Program-made: the position numbers and the translations under genes
Notes under the pieces: model-generated
Seen by the model: only the letters and a program-made list of their open reading frames with translations
Database searches by the model: none
Told to the model about the DNA's origin: nothing
Source of the DNA: Mycobacterium adipatum
GTDB lineage: Bacteria; Actinomycetota; Actinomycetes; Mycobacteriales; Mycobacteriaceae
Direction: 5' to 3'
Assembly: GCF_001644575.1 (NCBI RefSeq)
Contig: NZ_CP015596.1
Location: 2,666,001-2,730,000 of the forward strand
Length of the DNA: 64,000 nucleotides
Shown here: in pieces, positions 58,052 through 64,000 of the stretch
How the letters are laid out: every line of letters starts with the position of its first letter
Numbering within the stretch: position 1 is the stretch's first letter

Positions 58052-59418
58052 TCGCCGCGCAGCAGGTCGTCGACCAGGTGCTGGCCGAGGCGGCCCGCCT
58101 CGGCGGCGCGGACGAGACCACCGTCATCGTCACCGACCGTGCCGATGCGTCGCTGCGCTGGGCCGGGAACTCGATGACCACCAACGGTGAATCCCGGGGC
58201 CGCAGCACCACGGTCATCTCGGTGGTGCGCCGCGGCGAGCAGGCACACGTCGGCTCGGTGAGCTCCACCGAGGTCGACCGGGACGCGCTCGCGGCGCTGG
58301 TTGCGGCGTCCCAGCAGGCCGCCGCGTCGGCTCCCGCGGCCAGTGACAATGCGCCCGCGCTGCCCGGCGGGCCGACCCCGGTGGACTGGGACACACCGAT
58401 CCCGAGCACCGGGGCGGATGTATTCGCCGATGTGGCAACCAGTCTGGTGCGCGGCTTCCGCGGTGAGGATCAGCTCTACGGGTATGCCCGCCACGTCCTG
58501 GAGACCACCCTCGTGGCCACCTCGACCGGCCTGCGACGCCGCTTCACCCAACCCACCGGTTCGGTGGAGATCAACGCCAAGCGCCACGGCGCCAGCGCGT
58601 GGGCCGGCGTCGGCACACCGGATTTCGTCAACGTGCCCACCGACGCGCTGCTCGAGGAGCTGTCGACCCGGCTGGGCTGGGCGGCGCGCACGGTCGAGCT
58701 GCCGGCCGGGCGGTACGAGACCCTGATGCCGCCCTCGACCGTCGCCGACATGCTCATCTACCTGGGGTGGAGCATGGACGGTCGCGGCGCGCAGGAGGGC
58801 CGCACCGCGCTGTCGGCGCCCGGCGGGACCCGGGTGGGGGAGAAGCTCACCGATCTTCCCCTGACGCTGTATTCGGATCCGGCTGCGCCCGGGCAGGAAT
58901 GCACCCCGTTCGTGGTGGCGTCGCGGTCCTCGGAGCAGGCCTCCATCTTCGACAACGGGATGGACATCGGCCGGGTGGACTGGCTGCGCGACGGGGTGAT
59001 CAACGCATTGGCCTACCCGCGCGCCGCGGCCGCGGAATTCGGTGCGCCGGTGACGGTTCCGGCCGACAACCTGCTGATGACCGGCGGCACGAAATCGTTG
59101 GCGGAGATGATCGCGGGCACCGAACGCGGGCTGCTGCTCACCACCCTGTGGTACATCCGCACGGTGGATCCGGCGGTGCTGCTGCTGACCGGGCTGACCC
59201 GCGACGGGGTGTACCTGATCGAGGACGGCCAGGTGAGCGCCGCGGTCAACAACTTCCGGTTCAACGAGAGCCCGCTGGATCTGCTGCGCCGCGCCACCGA
59301 GGCCGGCGTCAGCGAACCCACCCTGCCGCGAGAATGGGGCGACTGGGCGACCCGGGCGAGCATGCCGTCCTTGCGGATTCCCGACTTTCACATGTCCTCG
59401 GTCAGTCAGGCGCAATAA
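58048..59418 (+). CDS. tldE: TldE/PmbA-family protease subunit
   Basis: 456 residues, paralog of TldD lacking the HExxxH motif. N-terminal RWAGNSMTTNGESRGRSTT, middle GYARHVLETTLVATSTGLR, C-terminal NFRFNESPLDLL. It forms the heterodimer with TldD. ATG 58048 overlaps the tldD stop. Confidence 0.92.
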   Translation: MIAAQQVVDQVLAEAARLGGADETTVIVTDRADASLRWAGNSMTTNGESRGRSTTVISVVRRGEQAHVGSVSSTEVDRDALAALVAASQQAAASAPAASDNAPALPGGPTPVDWDTPIPSTGADVFADVATSLVRGFRGEDQLYGYARHVLETTLVATSTGLRRRFTQPTGSVEINAKRHGASAWAGVGTPDFVNVPTDALLEELSTRLGWAARTVELPAGRYETLMPPSTVADMLIYLGWSMDGRGAQEGRTALSAPGGTRVGEKLTDLPLTLYSDPAAPGQECTPFVVASRSSEQASIFDNGMDIGRVDWLRDGVINALAYPRAAAAEFGAPVTVPADNLLMTGGTKSLAEMIAGTERGLLLTTLWYIRTVDPAVLLLTGLTRDGVYLIEDGQVSAAVNNFRFNESPLDLLRRATEAGVSEPTLPREWGDWATRASMPSLRIPDFHMSSVSQAQ

Positions 59419-59429
59419 TCGCAGGCGTG

Positions 59430-60236
59430 ATGGACCTGCTGACCGGCTTGGTGGCGCTCTCCCCGGACGGGCTCACCTCGGAGAACGCGCTGATGCGCAC
59501 GGTGTGCGCGCGGGCGGTGAGCCTGGAGCCGCTGCCCTTCGAGCCCGCGGCTTCCGCTGCCGATCCCGTGCTGGCCGAGGTCGCCGAGCAGTTCAGTGTC
59601 GACGTCGCCGGGGTGACCGCCGAGCAGCGGGCCGCGTTGGTGTCGGCGTACGGGGCCGAGGTGCTCGGGGTGGCGGCGCTGATGTACGTCGCCGATTTCG
59701 TGCCCCGGGTGCGGGCCGGACTGGCCGCGCTGGGGATGACGTTCCCGGACCCGGTGGGTTGGGACCGCACCACGCACCCGGCGGACGCGCTGCTGAACCG
59801 CTTCACCTCCACGGTCGGCGCGATGCGCGGGCTGGATCCGCTGACCACCGAGATCATCCGGCTGCGCGGGGCCACCCAGCACAATTGCCGGCTGTGCTCA
59901 TCGCTGCGGGAGAGCACCGCGCTGCAGGCCGGCGGTTCCGAGGCGCTGTACGACGAGATCGGCGCCTACCAGGTATCCGATCGACTGACCGATGCGCACC
60001 GGGCCGCGCTGCGCTACGTCGACGCGTTGATCTGGACGCCGTCTTCGGTTGATGAAGCGGCGGCCGTTGTGCTCGAACATTTCTCGGCCGAGCAGGCGGT
60101 GGAGATCACGCTGGATGTGATGCGCAACGGCACCAACAAGATCGCGGTGGCGCTCGGGGGGGATGCGCCGCGGGTGACCGAAGGGGTGGAGCTTTACCTG
60201 CTGGGTGCCGACGGGCAGCCCGTCTTCAGCTCGTAG
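59430..60236 (+). CDS. AhpD-like / carboxymuconolactone decarboxylase-type protein
   Basis: 268 residues, all-helical. NCRLCSSLREST carries the CxxC redox pair of AhpD-like proteins, followed by a conserved TDAHRAALRYVDAL helix. It probably acts as a peroxidase or alkylhydroperoxidase-like protein; substrate unknown. ATG 59430 (or GTG 59427) lies 11 bp after tldE. Overlaps the convergent membrane-protein gene by 11 bp. Confidence 0.75.
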   Translation: MDLLTGLVALSPDGLTSENALMRTVCARAVSLEPLPFEPAASAADPVLAEVAEQFSVDVAGVTAEQRAALVSAYGAEVLGVAALMYVADFVPRVRAGLAALGMTFPDPVGWDRTTHPADALLNRFTSTVGAMRGLDPLTTEIIRLRGATQHNCRLCSSLRESTALQAGGSEALYDEIGAYQVSDRLTDAHRAALRYVDALIWTPSSVDEAAAVVLEHFSAEQAVEITLDVMRNGTNKIAVALGGDAPRVTEGVELYLLGADGQPVFSS

Positions 60237-60606
60237 CGGCCTTCTTCTTGAGCACCAGCGCCGGCAGGATCAGGGTGGCGATCGCGGTGACCAGCCACAC
60301 CACCACCGTCGCCGCGACCCAGGAACCGATACCGCGGATGCTGATCCCGCTGGAGAACAGCGAGGCCAGAAACAGCGCGGCGAAGGTGGAGACCAGGCCG
60401 ATGCCGCCGAGGAAGGCCGAGGCGTAGCGGCTGGCCATCTTGAGGAAGAACGGCGACAGGATGCCCTGCGCGACGGTGAAAATGACCACCGCGGTGATGA
60501 ATCCGAGCGGACGCAGCGTCACACCGGATACCAGCCAGGACGCGGCCAGCAACCCGATGGCCGAGGAGGCCAGGAACACCGCGATGCGCAGCAGGAATCT
60601 GATCAC
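60226..60606 (-). CDS. Small four-helix membrane protein (phage-holin-family-like)
   Basis: 126 residues, four hydrophobic helices (IRFLLRIAVFLASSAIGLL; LRPLGFITAVVIFTVAQG; then two more) and a basic tail LKKKAAT. This matches the widespread 'phage holin family/YvlD' membrane proteins of chromosomes; it is not evidence of a prophage. Function unknown. The stop overlaps the AhpD-like gene by 11 bp. Confidence 0.75.
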   Translation of the reverse strand: MIRFLLRIAVFLASSAIGLLAASWLVSGVTLRPLGFITAVVIFTVAQGILSPFFLKMASRYASAFLGGIGLVSTFAALFLASLFSSGISIRGIGSWVAATVVVWLVTAIATLILPALVLKKKAATS

Positions 60607-60675
60607 CCGGTGAGCGTAACCGCGGTGCGGGCCGGGTGTGGGTGCTGTGCGAACATAGGTGCCGCGCGTTGCGCC

Positions 60676-60749
60676 GGGGCGGTAGCTCAGTTGGTTAGAG
60701 CCGGGGACTCATAATCCCTTGGTCGCGGGTTCGAGCCCCGCCCGCCCCA
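60676..60749 (+). tRNA. tRNA with CAU anticodon (probably tRNA-Ile2, possibly Met)
   Basis: Complete cloverleaf: acceptor ggggcgg/ccgcccc, D stem gctc/gagc, anticodon stem gggga/tccct with loop ctCATaa (anticodon at 60710-60712), T stem gcggg/cccgc, A73. The TTGGTCGC variable region resembles lysidine-type tRNA-Ile2 more than elongator tRNA-Met, but this is a judgement by eye. Its 3' half is the integration target of the following island. Confidence 0.93.
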
Positions 60750-60756
60750 CTTCAGA
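60715..60756 (+). repeat. attL-like site: tRNA 3' end
   Basis: 42 bp that match 62504-62545 at 41 of 42 positions. It covers the anticodon-stem 3' strand, T arm and acceptor of the tRNA plus seven downstream bases. The abiEii stop codon lies inside it. Confidence 0.88.
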
Positions 60757-61501
60757 TGATCACTCGCGCCCAGGCGTCGTGCACGGCGGACAGCGCATCC
60801 TCCGACGAGACCGTGAGGCGGGTTTGGCCGGCGAGCTGGTTCCGCCAGTCGGCCTCTGCCGGAGCTTTCGTGAATTCGCGCAGAGCCGGCGGTTTGTTCG
60901 TGGGACCAAGCCGCCGATACAGCTTCTCGGCCTCGGTATCGATTGCGCCGATCTGGTCGAGCGCCCACAGATCCCATAGATCCCGGGAGGCGCGGCGGTC
61001 GAACCACGTCGCGGTCTTGGATGCCGCGAAGGCGGGCAGGGTCGGCACCAACAGCTCGGCGGCGGGAGCATCGGCATACCGCTGAACGAGTGACCGCCGC
61101 TCTGTCGGCCACACGGTCCGATCCCGGGAGGACAGCAGTTGGATTCTCACCGTCAACCCTTCCGCGGTTCGCAGGATTGCAGCCCGTGTGTCGGGAACGC
61201 TGCCGAGTGCCGGGTCGAGGGTGAGTCGCCCGTGAGTGCGGGCAAGTGCACGGGGCAGGGCGGTGTCCAGATCGGCGGCGACGGACCTGCGGACGTCGAC
61301 GGCGATGAGGTCGATGTCCTCGCTCAGGCGTCCATTCGGGAGGTGGGTGCGGGCGAGTGCGGTTCCACCGATGAAATGGATTCGGTCGCCGAAGTCGCGG
61401 CTCAGGAAGGCGAGGAGGTGCGAGATGAGGTGATCCCGTTCGACTTGCTCGGCTGCGACGCCGAATTGCTCAGCAACAGCCACCTTTTCGTCGCTGTTCA
61501 T
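60752..61501 (-). CDS. AbiEii-type nucleotidyltransferase toxin
   Basis: 249 residues, DUF1814/AbiEii family. N-terminal HLISHLLAFLSRDFGDRI, then the nucleotidyltransferase signature FIGGTALARTHLPNGRLSEDIDLIAV (G-G-T-A with the S-x-D-x-D pair). Homologs act as bacteriostatic NTP-transferase toxins, in type IV systems neutralised by AbiEi through repression. ATG 61501 overlaps the abiEi stop (ATGA). The stop lies within the att-like repeat. Confidence 0.87.
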   Translation of the reverse strand: MNSDEKVAVAEQFGVAAEQVERDHLISHLLAFLSRDFGDRIHFIGGTALARTHLPNGRLSEDIDLIAVDVRRSVAADLDTALPRALARTHGRLTLDPALGSVPDTRAAILRTAEGLTVRIQLLSSRDRTVWPTERRSLVQRYADAPAAELLVPTLPAFAASKTATWFDRRASRDLWDLWALDQIGAIDTEAEKLYRRLGPTNKPPALREFTKAPAEADWRNQLAGQTRLTVSSEDALSAVHDAWARVII

Positions 61502-62139
61502 CGTCGGGTCCAGGTCTCCGCCCGGCGCAGGGATGCGATGCGCCGCTGTTCGGCCGCCAAGACCTGTAGGCGGTCCTTATCGCTGCGTTCATACAGCGCC
61601 GCGACCGCACTCGGGACATCGACCTCGGCACCGCCGAGTTTCGGGCGGTGCGCGAGGTCCAGGATCGTCTGTTCGGGTGTGGTCACCAGTGTCGAGCCGA
61701 GTTCGGTGTCGTGGCGTTCGGCATCCAATTCGTGTGTGTTGCGTTTGACGAATTGGACCACCGCAGCGCGGTCGGACAGCGGGATGGGGCGGTGTTGCGC
61801 AGGCACTGCGACGGTCGCGGTGGCCAGCGCGCGCGGAATCGCTCCGTAGAGCCGGGCGGCACTGACGCCCATGACGATGATGCTGTCCGGGTCGTAGATC
61901 GCCGAGGCGATTCCGGCTGCGGCCGTCTCCAGGCCCGGCATCCATCGGCGGCCGACCATGTCCCGCGGCACGACGACGTAGTAGCCATCGGCCAATCGGT
62001 GCAGGAGACCGCGTTCGTGAAGACGGGCCACCTCGGCCGCCGGATGCGCGTAGGTGTGTTTCGCCTGTGCTGGGCGGAAGGTCCCGAGCGGATGCGCAGC
62101 AAGGCTGGCGGGAACTGCTGTTAGGTGTGCGCGCCCCAT
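61498..62139 (-). CDS. AbiEi-type antitoxin and autorepressor
   Basis: 213 residues from ATG 62139, preceded by AAGGAG six bases upstream; in-frame ATGs further up fall inside or beyond the operator palindrome. The N-terminal winged helix includes EVARLHERGLLHRLADGYYVV; the C-terminal AbiEi domain has TAAAGIASAIYDPDSIIVMG and TTPEQTILDLAHRP. AbiEi binds its own promoter and antagonises AbiEii. Translationally coupled to the toxin. Confidence 0.87.
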   Translation of the reverse strand: MGRAHLTAVPASLAAHPLGTFRPAQAKHTYAHPAAEVARLHERGLLHRLADGYYVVVPRDMVGRRWMPGLETAAAGIASAIYDPDSIIVMGVSAARLYGAIPRALATATVAVPAQHRPIPLSDRAAVVQFVKRNTHELDAERHDTELGSTLVTTPEQTILDLAHRPKLGGAEVDVPSAVAALYERSDKDRLQVLAAEQRRIASLRRAETWTRR

Positions 62140-62151
62140 AGTCGCTCCTTC

Positions 62152-62192
62152 AGTATGCATATCATAGGCTATTAGCCTATGAAATGCATACT
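62152..62192. promoter_or_regulatory. 41-bp palindromic operator of the AbiE operon
   Basis: Nested inverted repeats: AGTATGCAT ... ATGCATACT outside and ATAGGCT ... AGCCTAT inside, symmetric except at three positions. It starts 13 bp upstream of the abiEi ATG and is strikingly AT-rich, so it probably overlaps the promoter. It fits the inverted-repeat binding described for AbiEi antitoxins. Confidence 0.82.
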
Positions 62193-62752
62193 CGCGGTGG
62201 TCCGCCGTCCCGCGTCGAATCCGGCCGACCCTTGAACGCGAGCCCCCTGACGGTGGTGGCACGCCGATTCAATCTCCGATCCGGACCAGCAAACCCTGTC
62301 TTGCGGGAGGCGTTACGCAAGTCTTACGCACGTCCGCCCCGGTGGGTCTGACCTGCGAGGTTGGTTCTAGCCCGTGATCTGAATGCTCCTTATTTATCGA
62401 ATAGTGTTGTGATACAAGGGATCAATCGTTTCAAACGAATCGGCGCGATAATCTTGAGGTGCTCTAGTTTGTCCAGTTTTCGGCGGGAGTCAAGTTCCCA
62501 TACTCCCTTGGTCGCGCGTTCGAGCCCCGCCCGCCCCACTTCAGAATGTTCCCCGGCAGCGTCGTACGCAGGTCGCCGACGGTCATGAACGCCGCGGTGG
62601 GCGGTCCCTGGCCCTCATCCCCGCGATGGATGACGTCGGGGTGGATAGCCAGGAGCCGATGCCGTTTCCGCCGATTTTGCGACAACCCCGTTCTGGGCGG
62701 GGGCCGTGTTATATGTTGCGATTCAGCATCCGCCCTCACCTGGTAGGTGATC
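62193..62752. other. Intergenic region with att-like site
   Basis: No convincing gene on either strand. Bases 62370-62465 are noticeably AT-rich; 62504-62545 is the attR-like repeat. Between 62560 and 62670 the - strand reads AIHPDVIHRGDEGQGPPTAA and GDLRTTLPGN, which looks like a possible end of a decayed gene, but no start or domain can be recognised. A ribosome-binding-like taggtg precedes the PE-PPE gene. Confidence 0.5.
62504..62545 (+). repeat. attR-like site: tRNA 3'-end fragment
   Basis: Direct repeat of 60715-60756, one mismatch (c for g in the T arm). It lacks the 5' half of a tRNA and cannot be a functional gene. Confidence 0.88.
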
Positions 62753-64000
62753 ATGCTACGAACCGTCCGTGCGGCCGCCGCCCTCGTTTCCGCCGCCGCC
62801 CTGGTATCGGGTGTGGGGGCGTACACCGACCCGGTACAGACCGCCGCGCGCGAGGTGCGGCTCACAGCCAACGTCTACGGAATCCAGCCGCTGCTGCTGA
62901 GCCGCCGCGATGCGGTCACCCCTGTGCTTGCGGGACGCCCCTGCGGGCAGGGGCAGTGCACCATCATCGAGCACCCTGCCAACCTGAGCGCGGGCTCCAT
63001 TCCCACCGGGATCGCCAACCTGAATCGGACCTTGCTCGAAGATCAGAGCACGGGCATCACCGTCTTCGGTCTCAGCCAGGGCGGGCAGGTCATCACCGGA
63101 TGGCTGGACACTCACGGGGCCACCGCCGCACGCCAGGGCGACGTCACCTTCGTGACGGTCGGAAACCCGGAATCTCCAGGCGGGTTCCGCGACTTCTTCG
63201 GGTTCACCGACCCGTCCACCCCTGAGGACAGCGGGTATGCGGTCATCACCATCGTCCAGCAATACGACGGCTGGGGGAACTGGCCCACCAGGCTCGGGCT
63301 GCTTTCCGCCCTCAACGCAACGATGGGCATGTTCACCATCCATAACGAGTACGACGAGGTGGACGACGCCCCCTACACCGAGGAGGGGATTCTCGAAGCG
63401 CTCGCCGCCGACCCCAACGGAGAGGTGAACCGCATCTGGAAGTCCGGCGGCACCTACTACGTGGTGAACCACACCGACCTGATTCCGCTCGCCGTCCCAC
63501 TGACGTGGATCGGTCTCAACGGCGTCGCGCGGTGGGTCGACGACATCCTGCGTCCGATCATCGACGCGGACTACCGCCTTCCCGCCCACGGCAGCGGAAT
63601 CACCCTTCCCGCTCCCGCTGCCGAACCGGAAGCGCGCACCCAACGGGTCTCCCTATCCGCCGACGACACCGCTGAGACGGTCGTCGAGCCCCGGCAGGCT
63701 GCGCTCTCATCGGGTGAGGTGGATACCGCGTCTCCAACGGGCAGTGCCGAAACCGTCAAGGCGGGCACCCCGTCTCCAGCGGACATCGCCGGCACATCCT
63801 TGGACACCGCTACCGAGAAGCACGACGCCAAGAAAGCCGAGCGCGCCGCGGCGAGGGCGGAGAAGCAAGCGGAACGCGCGGCCAAGAAGGCCGAGCGTGC
63901 TGCCGCGCGGGCGCAGAAGCAGGCCGAACGCGAGGCCAAGAAGGCCGAGCGTGCTGCCGCGGGAGCGGAGAACCAGGTCGAACGCGAGGCCAAGAGGGCC
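62753..64000 (+). CDS. Secreted PE-PPE-domain serine hydrolase, 5' part
   Basis: Open from ATG 62753 to the window end (416 residues), so it is 3'-truncated. Signal peptide MLRTVRAAAALVSAAAL, mature start near GAYTDP. The PE-PPE (alpha/beta-hydrolase) domain spans about 25-285: nucleophile Ser in FGLSQGGQV, then VTVGNPESPGG, and a late NHTDLIPLAVPLTWIG with the probable Asp/His. From about residue 350 the sequence becomes a charged repeat of AKKAERAAARAEKQAER type. Such proteins are secreted esterases or lipases of the mycobacterial envelope. Confidence 0.85.
   Translation, partial: MLRTVRAAAALVSAAALVSGVGAYTDPVQTAAREVRLTANVYGIQPLLLSRRDAVTPVLAGRPCGQGQCTIIEHPANLSAGSIPTGIANLNRTLLEDQSTGITVFGLSQGGQVITGWLDTHGATAARQGDVTFVTVGNPESPGGFRDFFGFTDPSTPEDSGYAVITIVQQYDGWGNWPTRLGLLSALNATMGMFTIHNEYDEVDDAPYTEEGILEALAADPNGEVNRIWKSGGTYYVVNHTDLIPLAVPLTWIGLNGVARWVDDILRPIIDADYRLPAHGSGITLPAPAAEPEARTQRVSLSADDTAETVVEPRQAALSSGEVDTASPTGSAETVKAGTPSPADIAGTSLDTATEKHDAKKAERAAARAEKQAERAAKKAERAAARAQKQAEREAKKAERAAAGAENQVEREAKRA

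Larger units (their letters stand above)
60715..62545. mobile_element. tRNA-targeted island carrying an AbiE toxin-antitoxin pair
   Basis: About 1.8 kb bounded by direct 42-bp repeats of the tRNA 3' end. It contains only abiEi, abiEii and a promoter/intergenic region with AT-rich parts. No integrase, excisionase or replication gene is visible, so it is either a remnant or a passenger that relies on a recombinase in trans. Confidence 0.75.

Noticed and set aside
60226..60606. Prophage signal from the holin-like membrane protein next to a tRNA
   Set aside because: This family is common on bacterial chromosomes, the gene lies outside the att-like repeats, and no other phage gene is present.
62504..62545. 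Possible second tRNA gene
   Set aside because: Only the 3' part of the tRNA is present; no D arm or acceptor 5' strand precedes it. It is better explained as the att duplication.
62560..62670. Possible remnant gene on the - strand in the intergenic region
   Set aside because: A short plausible-looking peptide can be read, but there is no start, ribosome-binding site or recognisable domain, so it is mentioned only in the intergenic entry.
1..64000. CRISPR arrays, rRNA genes, insertion sequences with transposase
   Set aside because: No regularly spaced direct repeats, rRNA sequence or transposase reading frame was seen in the window.

Overview
The window is chromosomal DNA of a high-GC actinobacterium, almost certainly a non-tuberculous, probably rapid-growing mycobacterium. 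It carries most of a mycobactin siderophore cluster followed by a gene order I recognise from M. tuberculosis (hrcA-dnaJ2-rsmE-phoH-ybeY-CNNM/CBS-cdd-like-era-amiA2-recO-uppS-zur-smtB-glyS, then TPM protein-dgt-dnaG-tRNA-Asn, then the Rv2327/26/25-like MarR/ECF block and tldD/tldE). Family names are assigned from motifs and remembered homologues; no database search was run.

Layout. 1-18218: mycobactin megasynthase genes mbtB (5'-truncated by the window edge), mbtT, mbtC, mbtD, mbtE, mbtF, mbtG and mbtH, all on + and nearly all joined by ATGA/GTGA overlaps. They extend a salicyl-oxazoline starter with lysine, a polyketide unit and a second lysine, then N-hydroxylate the lysines. 18215-20186: a small accessory patch with a frameshifted AbiEi/DUF559-type gene, a DUF998-like membrane protein, an Rv2375-like gene and three copies of a ~38-bp repeat. 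20362-34453: housekeeping block (heat-shock control, ribosome and RNA quality control, recombination, polyprenyl synthesis, zinc regulators, glycyl-tRNA synthetase), with a tandem MIRU-like repeat between phoH and ybeY. 34462-35563: an intact AbiEi/DUF559-type gene bracketed by 62-bp inverted repeats. 35583-42466: ArsR/AHSA1 pair, TPM protein, dgt, dnaG, small exported and membrane proteins. 42597-52127: tRNA-Asn, cutinase, lipoprotein, TetR/MmpL, acyl-CoA oxidase-like protein, VIT transporter, MarR/MFS. 52234-60606: ECF transporter pair, DadA-like oxidase, TldD/TldE, AhpD-like protein, holin-like membrane protein. 60676-62545: tRNA(CAU) followed by a ~1.8-kb island holding an AbiE type IV toxin-antitoxin pair, with a 42-bp duplication of the tRNA 3' end at its far side. 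62753-64000: 5' part of a secreted PE-PPE-domain hydrolase with a Lys/Ala/Glu-rich repeat tail.

The most interesting signals are (1) two paralogous AbiEi/DUF559 genes, each with its own unrelated pair of inverted repeats placed the same way: one copy 60-90 bp upstream of the start codon, the other overlapping the stop. This suggests a small selfish or mobilizable unit. (2) The AbiE island: it lies between direct att-like repeats, has no recombinase, and has a near-perfect 41-bp palindrome in its promoter. (3) Departures from the norm in the mycobactin enzymes: a Cys nucleophile in the thioesterase, a vestigial adenylation domain in MbtE, and an epimerase-like domain in MbtF lacking the catalytic His.
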